Source of the DNA: Maribellus luteus
GTDB lineage: Bacteria > Bacteroidota > Bacteroidia > Bacteroidales > Prolixibacteraceae
Reading direction: 5' to 3'
Length of the DNA: 64,000 nt
NCBI RefSeq assembly: GCF_003576475.1
Contig: NZ_QWGR01000003.1
Span: 434,001-498,000, forward strand
The notes beneath the pieces were generated by a model. The model worked only from the letters and a program-made list of their open reading frames with translations, had not been told where the DNA came from and ran no database searches. Below are positions 26,670 through 34,767 of this stretch, piece by piece (positions within the stretch are counted from its first letter, which is position 1; each line of letters begins with the position of its first letter). Position numbers and translations under genes: made by a program.

Positions 26670-26949
26670 AAAAGCTTCGAAAAAATTCGGAGCTTTTTTT
26701 ATACCCTCTCCATTGTATCAATATTCATCCACACATAACGCACCAATTCAATTTCAGACTTCGCGGTACCGAGAATTGTATCAAAAGCATCCTCCTAAAC
26801 ACAAAGCAGATTCACCTCTTGCAAACTCCACTAGAAACTAAATGGTTTTTAACTTTTATTAACAACTACATGGAAACCCAATAAAAACAGGCAATACATA
26901 AGCACTATGAATATTTTGTTTATTTTTTCTACCAATTACATAAACAATT

Positions 26950-26957
26950 TATATTTG
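26950..26957 (+). promoter_or_regulatory. -7 promoter box of the fasciclin gene
   Basis: TATATTTG matches TAnnTTTG, 47 bp before the ATG at 27004. No well-placed -33 TTTG is seen. The 26701-26949 stretch before it holds no supported gene. Confidence 0.45.
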
Positions 26958-27003
26958 AATAAAGTTATTAATGCTGAAGTTAAATCATTAAAACAATTAG
27001 AAT

Positions 27004-27627
27004 ATGAAAACACTGAGTCTGAAAAAGAAATTAAACCTGAGAGTTTTAGCATTTGCCGGCATACTGGTCATGGCGTTTTTTACCATCAGTTGCGAAAAAG
27101 AAACGGACGACCTTGCACCTGCTTCGTATGAAGAAGGCGATTTGAAAGCAGGAAAAGCAGTTAAAAAAGGTGACCTAAGCATTGCCGAAATTGCCCTGGC
27201 AGATGACGGAGAGTTTGACGAACTGGTTTCGGCGCTGGTTTTCGTCGACACCGAACTGGGGACCGGTCTGGTTGATATGTTTTTGAACGGAACAGACCAA
27301 TACACGGTATTTGCGCCAACCGATGCTGCATTTGAAGCTCTGTATGAAGTATTAGGCGTAGGGGGAATCACCGAAGTAGATCCGCAAACGGTATTGAACG
27401 TTTTGCTCTACCACGTTACCGAAGGACGCCGTGCTGCCAACAGTGTGGTTCCGAAGAACAGCCCGCGAACCATTGAAACATTGCTTGAAGGTGCCACTTT
27501 CATGGTTGATTCCGATGGCATGATTTGGGCAGTAGGCAACCAGGCGACCATCGTAACCGCAAATGTATCAGCCTCCAATGGCATTATCCATGTAATTGAC
27601 AATGTAATTCTGCCAATTTCGTTGTAA
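27004..27627 (+). CDS. fasciclin-domain lipoprotein
   Basis: A 207-residue protein with a lipoprotein signal (FFTISC, lipid Cys near 30) and one FAS1 domain covering roughly residues 60-205. The H1 motif YTVFAPTDAAFEAL is near 98, and the H2-like end NGIIHVIDNVILPI near 190. FAS1 domains mediate cell-surface or matrix adhesion. A single-domain, surface-anchored form is common in Bacteroidota. The gene has its own promoter and terminator. Confidence 0.9.
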   Translation: MKTLSLKKKLNLRVLAFAGILVMAFFTISCEKETDDLAPASYEEGDLKAGKAVKKGDLSIAEIALADDGEFDELVSALVFVDTELGTGLVDMFLNGTDQYTVFAPTDAAFEALYEVLGVGGITEVDPQTVLNVLLYHVTEGRRAANSVVPKNSPRTIETLLEGATFMVDSDGMIWAVGNQATIVTANVSASNGIIHVIDNVILPISL

Positions 27628-27656
27628 AACAATTCAACAAAATATTCGGGGAACAG

Positions 27657-27690
27657 GGGTGATCTTTTGCAGGTCACCCTTTTTTCTTTT
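27657..27690 (+). terminator. intrinsic terminator of the fasciclin gene
   Basis: GGGTGA (27657-27662) / TCACCC (27674-27679) followed by a T-rich tract. Confidence 0.75.
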
Positions 27691-27826
27691 TACGACCAAC
27701 ATTCTACCTGAAAACGTCCCCATGTCATCTCAAACCTAAATTTTGTTAAAAGCCTTTCAAAAAAATAAAATAATAGGCTGATGCTTATATTTTTCCTATT
27801 TTTCCGGCACTTTTGAACGGCAAAAC

Positions 27827-29302
27827 ATGGGAACAGTATCACGCAGAAAATTTATCGGAACGGCAGCTGCCGGATTTGCAGGGGTAACCCTCGTACCTTC
27901 AAACGTTATCGCAGGACTTGGACACAAGGCTCCCAGCGACAAACTAAACATTGCCGGAATCGGTGTGGGCGGAATGGGTTATACCAACCTCTTGCACATG
28001 GAAACCGAAAACATTGTGGCATTGTGCGATGTGGATTCGGAATATGCCGGCAGAAATTCATTCCGGCGCTGGTACCGTGCCCGGCAATACAAGGACTACC
28101 GCGTAATGCTGGAAGAGCAGAAAGACATTGATGCTGTTATGATTGCCACGCCCGATCATTCGCACGCGCTTCCGGCGTTGATAGCCATGCGCCAGGGAAT
28201 TCACGTGTATCTGCAAAAACCGCTGACGCATTCTGTATACGAATCGCGGATCATGACCGAAACTGCCCAACGGTACGGTGTGGCCACTCAAATGGGGAAC
28301 CAGGGAAATTCGGCGGACGGTATCCGGCAAATTTGCGAATGGATATGGGCCGGAACCATTGGCGAAGTCACCCATGTTGACACCTGGACCAACCGGCCAA
28401 TCTGGCCGCAGGGACTTACCCGGCCTGAAAAAGGGAAACGCGTTCCCAAAGAACTGGATTGGGATCTGTTTATCGGCCCGGCGCAGTTTCGCGAATACAA
28501 CCCGGTATATCACCCATGGAACTGGCGCGGCTGGTGGGATTTTGGAACCGGCGCTTTAGGCGATATGGGCTGTCACATTATCGATCCCGTGTTCAAAGCA
28601 CTAAACCTGCAATACCCGAGTTCAGTGGAAGCAAGTTCCACACCTTTTAACAACGATTCGGCTCCCAATGCCGAGGTGATTCGCTATGAGTTTCCGCGAA
28701 GAGATAATTTACCCAAAGTAGCCATGCCCGAAGTTACCGTTAGCTGGTACGATGGCGGCTTTATGCCTCCCCGCCCCGATGAATTAAAAGACGGCGAACA
28801 AATGGGCGACGATGGCGGCGGTTGTATTTTTTACGGCACCCGGGGGAAAATAATGTGCGGAACTTACGGAGCCAACCCAACACTGTTACCCACATCAGAA
28901 ATGGCACATTTTGAACCACCTGTAATGTCGATCCGCAGAATTTCGAATGCCATGGAAGGAGGCCACGAACAAGACTGGATACGGGCATGTAAAGAAAATA
29001 AAGATACGCGCGTGGAAGCTTCGTCAAACTTTGCCTATGCCGGCCCGTTAAACGAAATGGTGGTGATGGGAGTACTGGCAGTGCGACTTCAAAGCCTGGA
29101 ACGAAAGCTACAGTGGGATGGCCCGAACATGCGCTTCAAAAATATTTCGGACAGTGACAACCTGCGTATTTTATCGAAAAACGATTTTGAAGTGGTAAAC
29201 GGTGATCCCCGTTTCAACAAAGAATATGTGAAACTTCCGGCAAAAGTAACTGCCGAAGAATGGATCAGGCATACCTACAGAAAAGGATGGGAACAGATTT
29301 AA
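27827..29302 (+). CDS. Tat-exported Gfo/Idh/MocA-family oxidoreductase
   Basis: A 491-residue protein with a twin-arginine signal (SRRKFIGTAAAGFAG) at residues 5-19. A Rossmann domain follows (IAGIGVGGMGYTNL near 43, ATPDHSHALPALIAM near 107, and the EKP-like LQKPLTHSVYESR near 133), then the C-terminal alpha/beta domain. The family oxidises or isomerises sugars with tightly bound NAD(P). Tat export fits a periplasmic glycoside- or inositol-processing role, as described for many Bacteroidota members. Substrate unknown. Confidence 0.88.
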   Translation: MGTVSRRKFIGTAAAGFAGVTLVPSNVIAGLGHKAPSDKLNIAGIGVGGMGYTNLLHMETENIVALCDVDSEYAGRNSFRRWYRARQYKDYRVMLEEQKDIDAVMIATPDHSHALPALIAMRQGIHVYLQKPLTHSVYESRIMTETAQRYGVATQMGNQGNSADGIRQICEWIWAGTIGEVTHVDTWTNRPIWPQGLTRPEKGKRVPKELDWDLFIGPAQFREYNPVYHPWNWRGWWDFGTGALGDMGCHIIDPVFKALNLQYPSSVEASSTPFNNDSAPNAEVIRYEFPRRDNLPKVAMPEVTVSWYDGGFMPPRPDELKDGEQMGDDGGGCIFYGTRGKIMCGTYGANPTLLPTSEMAHFEPPVMSIRRISNAMEGGHEQDWIRACKENKDTRVEASSNFAYAGPLNEMVVMGVLAVRLQSLERKLQWDGPNMRFKNISDSDNLRILSKNDFEVVNGDPRFNKEYVKLPAKVTAEEWIRHTYRKGWEQI

Positions 29303-29374
29303 GCATCAGTGCTTAAACCCATTCCCTATCGTTATGAAATAAATGTTCGAATGGAATTCTGTGCCGTTTTGCTT

Positions 29375-30376
29375 TTATGCCCCGGCGTAAATGATGGAAA
29401 CAATTCCGGCAGCAAATAAGATAAACATGAGCGCCAGCATTGGGCTGGTTCCCTTGGGTGAGTTTTTAAACTCGCGCCAGATAAAAACGCCCCACAAGGC
29501 GGCCACCAAAGTGGCTCCCTGCCCTAATCCGTAAGAAATAGCGGCACCGGCTTTACCTGCAGCAATCAGGTTGAGAGAGTTTCCAATCCCCCAAATGATT
29601 CCGCCCAATACGCCTACCAAATGAATTGGCAGTTTGCCTTTAAAATAGGCCTTGTAATTGGTTGGTTCGCCACTCAAAGGTTTCTTCATCAGAATAGTAT
29701 TGAAGAGGAAATTGCTTAAGAAAACCCCCAGCGAGAAGATAACTACCGCCGTATAGGGCGTCATCATTCCCTGGGCCGGATTAACAAAATTATCCAGGTC
29801 CATCGATGCTGCCACAAAGCGATAAAAGAAGGACATCAGCACACCGGCAAGAATGGAAATAAGAATTCCTTTTGTCGTTACCTTTTGATTTCCGGAAGAT
29901 GCCCGCTTAAAGGCCACTGCATTCAATACAATTGCGATGGTAATAAGACCAACACCCAGGAAAAGAAAAACCGGATCGCCTTTTTGGGATCCCATGTAAT
30001 TGATGATCACGCCCAAAACTAGCGCAAGGCCAATTCCAACCGGGAAAGCCACCGACATTCCGGCAATGGCAATCGCGGTGGAAAGAAGAATATTGGCTGC
30101 GTTAAAAATAATTCCACCTAAAAACGCACTGCCAATATTACCCAGGTCGGCCTGCTTCAGGTCTTCCACAAAACCACGCCCGGCGTCTCCCGAACTACCA
30201 AGCGTAAATGCAAAAATCAGCGACAGTAGAAGTACTCCGAGGACATAGTCCCAGTAAAAAAGCTCGTATCGCCAGGTCTTCCCGGCCAGTTTCTGGGTAT
30301 TTCCCCACGATCCCCAGCAAAGCATTGTGATAAAACAAAGAAATATCGCAAACGGATAACTCGTTACTATATACAT
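29375..30376 (-). CDS. GRP-family sugar (ribose-type) transporter
   Basis: A 333-residue membrane protein with ten predicted helices. Segments FLCFITMLCWGSWGNTQKL at the N-terminus and GGIIWGIGNSLNLIAAGKAG near 255 are typical of the glucose/ribose porter (GRP/RbsU-like) group of the DMT superfamily. It lies 50 bp downstream of ribokinase on the same strand, so the pair probably imports and phosphorylates ribose. Control is probably by the divergent LacI-type regulator through the shared operators. Confidence 0.85.
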   Translation of the reverse strand: MYIVTSYPFAIFLCFITMLCWGSWGNTQKLAGKTWRYELFYWDYVLGVLLLSLIFAFTLGSSGDAGRGFVEDLKQADLGNIGSAFLGGIIFNAANILLSTAIAIAGMSVAFPVGIGLALVLGVIINYMGSQKGDPVFLFLGVGLITIAIVLNAVAFKRASSGNQKVTTKGILISILAGVLMSFFYRFVAASMDLDNFVNPAQGMMTPYTAVVIFSLGVFLSNFLFNTILMKKPLSGEPTNYKAYFKGKLPIHLVGVLGGIIWGIGNSLNLIAAGKAGAAISYGLGQGATLVAALWGVFIWREFKNSPKGTSPMLALMFILFAAGIVSIIYAGA

Positions 30377-30426
30377 GGTTGTAAGTTTTATGGATTGTTT
30401 TTAATTGGTTTAGTTGATTACGCATT

Positions 30427-31332
30427 TTATCCTTCTAGTTCACTTCGGAAAGGGACAGAAGCCTGAGCACCGTTTCGGGTAACCGATACCGATGCAGCCA
30501 CACAAGCCAAACGTGCAGCTTCTTCCATTCTCTTTCCTTCAGAAAGAAAAACAGCCAAGGCTCCGTTGAAAGTATCTCCTGCAGCAGTGGTATCAACCGC
30601 CTTTACTTTGGGCGCTTCCACTAATCCGGTATATTCAGGACTAAAAACATAGGCACCGGCCGATCCCATTGTTATTATAACATTCTGCACACCTTTTTCA
30701 ACCAGCAATTCTGCAGCCTTCTGAGCTGACTCAATGTCTTTCACTTCAATTCCGGTTAACTGCCCGGCCTCGGTCTCGTTAGGAGTGATCAGGTAAAGTC
30801 CTTTCAACAAAGAATCGGGCAATGCCTGTGCGGGCGCCGGATTGAGGATCACATTTTTCTGCAAACCAATTGCTAAGCCAGCCACATAAGCAACAGTTTC
30901 CAGCGGAATTTCCAGCTGCAAAACAACCATTGCTGACTCCTTTAATATTTCTTCGATATCCTGGAGGTCCTCCGGAACGAGTGTACCATTCGCACCGGGT
31001 GCCACGACAATGGAATTTTCACCTTTGCTATCAACGGTTATCAATGCCACACCACTCGGACTTGTATCATCCACCAGAACTTTATCAATGTTTATTCCCT
31101 CGGCAGCCAAAAGCTTAACAGCCTGTTTGCCAAAAATATCATTCCCGGTTTTCCCGACAAAAACAACATCTCCTCCCAAACGACGGGCAGCAACCGCCTG
31201 GTTGGCACCCTTTCCTCCGGGATTCATCAAAAACTCTCCTCCGATAATTGTTTCCCCAGGCATCGGAAAATTACTGGTTCTCACCACCATGTCGGTATTA
31301 GAACTACCGACCACAACGATTTTATTATTCAT
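30427..31332 (-). CDS. rbsK: ribokinase
   Basis: A 301-residue PfkB-family kinase converting D-ribose to ribose 5-phosphate. Substrate motif NPGGKGANQAVAARRLGG is near residue 37, and the ATP/catalytic-base motif VDTTAAGDTFNGALAVFLSE near 247, with catalytic Asp in AGDTF. Length is typical of RbsK. Its promoter region carries an operator palindrome that overlaps the -33 box. It is transcribed with the GRP transporter. Confidence 0.92.
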   Translation of the reverse strand: MNNKIVVVGSSNTDMVVRTSNFPMPGETIIGGEFLMNPGGKGANQAVAARRLGGDVVFVGKTGNDIFGKQAVKLLAAEGINIDKVLVDDTSPSGVALITVDSKGENSIVVAPGANGTLVPEDLQDIEEILKESAMVVLQLEIPLETVAYVAGLAIGLQKNVILNPAPAQALPDSLLKGLYLITPNETEAGQLTGIEVKDIESAQKAAELLVEKGVQNVIITMGSAGAYVFSPEYTGLVEAPKVKAVDTTAAGDTFNGALAVFLSEGKRMEEAARLACVAASVSVTRNGAQASVPFRSELEG

Positions 31333-31374
31333 AATTACTTGTTTAACATCTCAAGAAACGTTGGTGAACGCACA

Positions 31375-31406
31375 CAAACATATAAACAAAAATAATTTTG
31401 TACAAA
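31375..31406 (-). promoter_or_regulatory. rbsK promoter
   Basis: On the minus strand TTTG (31403-31406), 20 bp, TATGTTTG (31375-31382). The -33 element is inside the operator palindrome at 31402-31413, so repressor binding would block it. Confidence 0.7.
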
Positions 31407-31413
31407 CGTTTGT
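31402..31413. promoter_or_regulatory. LacI-type operator O1 (rbsK side)
   Basis: Perfect 12 bp palindrome ACAAACGTTTGT, with the central CG typical of LacI-family operators. An identical copy lies at 31576-31587. Confidence 0.7.
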
Positions 31414-31547
31414 GCAAAATTTATTTCCGTGTTTCCCAAAACCTTTCAATATGTGTAAACAACTATGAAACAAGGATTATCTTAACAACGAATGCATAAC
31501 CAATAAACCATCATAGAATATGGCTTCCCCCTCTCTTCCAATTTTAC

Positions 31548-31555
31548 TACCTTTG
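31548..31555 (+). promoter_or_regulatory. -7 promoter box of the LacI-type regulator
   Basis: TACCTTTG matches TAnnTTTG, about 20 bp upstream of operator O2, which would lie in the early transcribed region. Confidence 0.5.
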
Positions 31556-31575
31556 CATCAGCTATTTTAGAACAA

Positions 31576-31587
31576 ACAAACGTTTGT
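31576..31587. promoter_or_regulatory. LacI-type operator O2 (regulator side)
   Basis: Second copy of the perfect palindrome ACAAACGTTTGT, 17 bp upstream of the regulator ATG. It suggests autoregulation, possibly with looping to O1 (174 bp away). Confidence 0.7.
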
Positions 31588-31604
31588 ACACAGATATAAA
31601 CTTT

Positions 31605-32615
31605 ATGCAGAAAACAAGCATTACCGATATCGCAGAAATAACCGGACTTTCCATTACTACCGTATCAAGGGTTTTGAGCGGAAAGGCCGAACAATATCGC
31701 ATTGGAAAGAAATCGCAGGAAAAAGTAAGGGAAGCTGCCCAAAAGCTACATTATGTTCCCAACCATTTTGCAGCCAACCTGAGAACCGGGAAAAGCAACA
31801 CTTTAGCCTTGATTATCCCATCACTTAACAACCCCTTCTTTGCCGGAATTGCCAGTGAGATAAATACAGAGCTCCGGAAATTTAATTACATCACCATCAT
31901 TAGCGACAGTGACGAGAATGTTGAAATTGAAAAAATGGAACTCCTGCAAATGACGGCCCGAAACATCGAGGGGCTGATCATTGTTCCGTGCGGCGACCAG
32001 TGGCAACACATAAAGGAAATCCAGGACCAGAGAATTCCGGTAGTTTGCATCGACCGCTATTTTGAACATCTGGACATCCCTTATATTTCTACCGACAACT
32101 ACGAAGGTGCCAACAAAGCCACGCAATACCTGATCGAAAACGGACACTCCAAAATCACCTGTATCCAGGGAGTACAAACTTCCACGCCCAACCGCCTGCG
32201 GGTTAAGGGATTTACCGATGCCATGAGAGAAGCCGGGCACAAAGAAATCAACATCGTTGGCGACGATTTTACCTTTCAAAACGGCTACCTGGAAACCAAG
32301 CTTTTGCTTCAGCAAAAACAACGACCAACAGCCATATTTACACTTAGCAACACCATTGCAATGGGTTGTATGAAAGCGCTAAAAGAAGAGAACATTCATG
32401 TACCGAACGACATTTCACTGATAACCTTTGACGATCATCCTTACCTCGATTACCTATCCACCCCACTCTCCTGCATTGCACAGCCGGTAAGCGACATCAG
32501 CAAAATTGCCGTTAAGTTTCTGCTCTCAAAAATTCAAAACAAGGACATTAACACCAGCCAGGTGCTGCTTAAACCCAGCATGAAACTGAGGGACTCCATC
32601 CGGAAAATCAACTAG
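31605..32615 (+). CDS. LacI-family transcriptional regulator (ribose locus)
   Basis: A 336-residue repressor from ATG 31605. The N-terminal helix-turn-helix (SITDIAEITGLSITTVSRVL) is followed by the hinge region and a periplasmic-binding-protein-like ligand domain (ALIIPSLNNPFFAGIASEI, then IDRYFEHLDIPYISTDNYEG). It is divergent from rbsK and the GRP transporter, with the two operator palindromes in between, so it most likely senses ribose or a derivative. The role as RbsR is inferred from context. Confidence 0.88.
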   Translation: MQKTSITDIAEITGLSITTVSRVLSGKAEQYRIGKKSQEKVREAAQKLHYVPNHFAANLRTGKSNTLALIIPSLNNPFFAGIASEINTELRKFNYITIISDSDENVEIEKMELLQMTARNIEGLIIVPCGDQWQHIKEIQDQRIPVVCIDRYFEHLDIPYISTDNYEGANKATQYLIENGHSKITCIQGVQTSTPNRLRVKGFTDAMREAGHKEINIVGDDFTFQNGYLETKLLLQQKQRPTAIFTLSNTIAMGCMKALKEENIHVPNDISLITFDDHPYLDYLSTPLSCIAQPVSDISKIAVKFLLSKIQNKDINTSQVLLKPSMKLRDSIRKIN

Positions 32616-32623
32616 TACGACCA

Positions 32624-32652
32624 CAAAAAAAGCCGGACTTAACAGCCCGGCT
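32624..32652 (-). terminator. trpS terminator (shared with the convergent regulator gene)
   Basis: AGCCGG (32631-32636) / CCGGCT (32647-32652). On the minus strand it is followed by eight T. Confidence 0.75.
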
Positions 32653-32676
32653 CGTATCTTTTCGAAAATCGTGGAT

Positions 32677-33678
32677 CTAAAACAGCTTTTTAAAGCCAAT
32701 CACACTTTTTACTTCATGTAGTGTTTTCTGAGCCGACTCCCTTGCTTTCTCTGCTCCCATTTTAGCTACTTTGGCCAGGTAAGCATCATCTTCCAGAATG
32801 TCGATGATCCGTTCGCGAATCGGAGCCGTGTACTTAATAATGTCTTCTGCCAACTGCTTTTTCAGATCGCCGTAACGAATCTCGCATTTGTTGTACAGTT
32901 CGTCGAAATGTGCCACTGTATCGGGTGTTGAAACAATGTCAAGCAGCGTAAACAGGTTTTGAATAACCTCTGGTTTTTCCTGGTTCATTTCCGTTGGGCC
33001 CGTGTCGGTAACCGCACGCATTACTTTCTTCCGAATCGATTTCGGGTCTTCGTAAAGGTTAATCGCATTGCCTTCCGATTTTCCCATTTTACCACTTCCG
33101 TCCAATCCGGGCACTTTAATCATGTCTTTCCCATCAAAAGTAAACGGACGCGGGATCGGGAAAATATCGGCTTTGTACATGCGGTTGAAACGCTTGGCAA
33201 ACTTCCGCCCCATCTCCAGGTTTTGCTCCTGGTCTTTTCCAACCGGAACAAAATGAGCTTTGTGAATGATAATGTCAGCCGCCATCAGAACCGGGTAAGT
33301 AAGCAAACCCGCGTTTACGTTGTCGGGGTTCTGACGTGCCTTATCTTTAAACGACGTTGTACGCTCCAGTTCGCCCAAATAAGCGTTCATATTCAACAGC
33401 GTGTACAACTCCGAAACTTCGGGGACATCGCTCTGAATAAAAATGGTGGCTTTCTCCGGGTCGATTCCACAGGCAAGGTATTCTGCCAAAACCTGGCGCA
33501 CACCCGACTGCAAGTTCTCAGGCGTTGGGTGCGTGGTTAACGAGTGAATATCAGCAATAAAAAAATAGCAGTTGAAATCATCCTGCATTCTGATAAAATT
33601 CTGTACAGCCCCAAAATAATTTCCGAGGTGTAAATAGCCCGTGGGTCTTATCCCGCTTACAACTGTCGGTTTCTCCAT
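32677..33678 (-). CDS. trpS: tryptophanyl-tRNA synthetase
   Basis: A 333-residue class I aminoacyl-tRNA synthetase from ATG 33678 (MEKPTVVSGIRPTGYLHLGN). The HIGH-type motif is HLGN and the KMSKS-type motif is KMGKS (GSGKMGKSEGNAINL). The start is set by the family N-terminus; more upstream frames add 13 residues with no homology. Length is typical. It is monocistronic, with a terminator at 32624-32652. Confidence 0.95.
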   Translation of the reverse strand: MEKPTVVSGIRPTGYLHLGNYFGAVQNFIRMQDDFNCYFFIADIHSLTTHPTPENLQSGVRQVLAEYLACGIDPEKATIFIQSDVPEVSELYTLLNMNAYLGELERTTSFKDKARQNPDNVNAGLLTYPVLMAADIIIHKAHFVPVGKDQEQNLEMGRKFAKRFNRMYKADIFPIPRPFTFDGKDMIKVPGLDGSGKMGKSEGNAINLYEDPKSIRKKVMRAVTDTGPTEMNQEKPEVIQNLFTLLDIVSTPDTVAHFDELYNKCEIRYGDLKKQLAEDIIKYTAPIRERIIDILEDDAYLAKVAKMGAEKARESAQKTLHEVKSVIGFKKLF

Positions 33679-33808
33679 TACAAATTTCTGATTAAAAGTA
33701 GCTGCAAAAATAGGCATTCAGCCCGAAAGTAAAAAGCTAAAAACGAAGGCAGTTCGGGAAATTTAATCCCGGCATAACCATGGGTGCTCAAAACAACTTC
33801 CCTAAAAA

Positions 33809-34282
33809 TCAAAGATCAATTAAATCGCACACAACGGCACCGGTAATCGCAACCAAATCGTTGGGATGAACCTGTAGTTGCATACCACGCTTTCCGGCAC
33901 TTACAAAAATAAAATCGAAATGCTGACACGTTTCGTGAATATACATCGGGTACGTTTTTTTCATGCCAAGCGGAGAACACGCACCGCGAATATACCCGGT
34001 CAACCCCAGCAGCTCTTTCATTGGCACCATTTCAGCATTTTTATTCCCCGAAACTTTTGCTGCCTTTTTCAAATTCACCTCGGCATCTCCGGGAACGATA
34101 CACACAAAAACACCGTTTGCATTTCCTCTCAACACCAGTGTTTTAAAAACCTGCTCAACATTTTGCCCCAGCGAAGCAGCCACATGCACCGCGCTTAAAT
34201 CGGCCTCATCCACTTTGTATTCCACCATATCGTAGCTCACCTTGTGGCTATCGAGCATACGCGCGGCGTTCGTTTTCTTCAT
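33809..34282 (-). CDS. ybaK: YbaK-family Cys-tRNA(Pro) deacylase
   Basis: A 157-residue member of the INS/YbaK editing-domain family, which hydrolyses Cys-tRNA(Pro). The conserved lysine is in EQVFKTLVLRGN near residue 46; GLTGYIRGACSPLGMKKTYP near 88 and the GKRGMQLQVHPNDL segment near 128 are the family signatures. Some members instead act on other mischarged tRNAs. It is alone on its strand. Confidence 0.88.
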   Translation of the reverse strand: MKKTNAARMLDSHKVSYDMVEYKVDEADLSAVHVAASLGQNVEQVFKTLVLRGNANGVFVCIVPGDAEVNLKKAAKVSGNKNAEMVPMKELLGLTGYIRGACSPLGMKKTYPMYIHETCQHFDFIFVSAGKRGMQLQVHPNDLVAITGAVVCDLIDL

Positions 34283-34434
34283 GCTGAATTTATTTTGCTG
34301 TAAAATTGAAAATTATCCCATACAATTCATGCAAATCATTCCAAACAAATGTTGCGAATCGATTTTTCCGGGCATCTGAGTGCTGCTTAAATAAAGCATC
34401 ATGAAAAGAGAGCCTCATTTTAAAAACTGAAATA

Positions 34435-34465
34435 TTTTCTCAGAAAAAAATAATAACTAGCTTTA
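34435..34465 (+). promoter_or_regulatory. promoter of the leader transcript before trpB
   Basis: TTTT (34435-34438), a 19 bp spacer and TAGCTTTA (34458-34465), one mismatch each from TTTG and TAnnTTTG. It predicts a start near 34472. The stretch 34283-34434 holds nothing recognisable. Confidence 0.4.
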
Positions 34466-34486
34466 CGCTTCATTCAAAAAGACAGA

Positions 34487-34573
34487 ATGTACAAACAGCC
34501 TTTATACGGAAAAGAATGGAGCTGGCGCAACGTTAAAATGGAAGCGCGAGATAACGATATGAATTTGCGGTGA
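34487..34573 (+). CDS. possible Trp leader peptide (28 residues)
   Basis: A short frame MYKQPLYGKEWSWRNVKMEA (and eight more residues) that carries two Trp codons separated by one Ser (34517-34525) and two Tyr codons. It is preceded by a promoter-like sequence and followed after 8 bp by a strong terminator, upstream of trpB. This is the layout of an attenuation leader. It may also be an unrelated small protein or an untranslated small RNA. Confidence 0.4.
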   Translation: MYKQPLYGKEWSWRNVKMEARDNDMNLR

Positions 34574-34581
34574 AAACCGGG

Positions 34582-34620
34582 AAAAGGGATTTGTTGTGCC
34601 ATCAACAGATCCCTTTTTTT
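34582..34620 (+). terminator. terminator / possible attenuator upstream of trpB
   Basis: GGGATTTGTTG (34586-34596), loop TGCCAT, CAACAGATCCC (34603-34613), flanked by AAAA and T8. An alternative 9 bp helix between 34523-34531 (TGGCGCAAC) and 34593-34601 (GTTGTGCCA) would break the 5' arm. Confidence 0.75.
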
Positions 34621-34640
34621 ATTTTTTAGACAAATAGATT

Positions 34641-34731
34641 ATGAGATATGAGTAGTGAGAAAATCAAGTTCGTTTTTTTGAGATTGTCGTTTCAATTTCG
34701 CCTGTCTCATGACTCAATACGCTGTACTCAT
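34641..34731. repeat. degenerate inverted repeat of the ATGAGTAGTGAG type
   Basis: ATGAGATATGAGTAGTGAGA (34641-34660) is imperfectly complementary to 34705-34731 (GTCTCATGACTCAATACGCT...). It lies between the putative attenuator and trpB. Function unknown. Confidence 0.35.
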
Positions 34732-34767
34732 TACAACAATAAATTAACAACAAAAAAATAAACAATC

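Noticed and set aside
25678-26700. CRISPR array
   Set aside because: The repeats are 300-340 bp units with point differences, not short repeats with unique spacers, and no cas gene is near.
25601-26700. complete integrated element at tRNA-His
   Set aside because: No integrase or other mobility gene lies in or next to the repeat units, so only att-like remnants can be argued.
26907-27131. 74-codon frame overlapping the fasciclin gene start
   Set aside because: Different frame from the clear lipoprotein signal of the fasciclin gene and covers its promoter.
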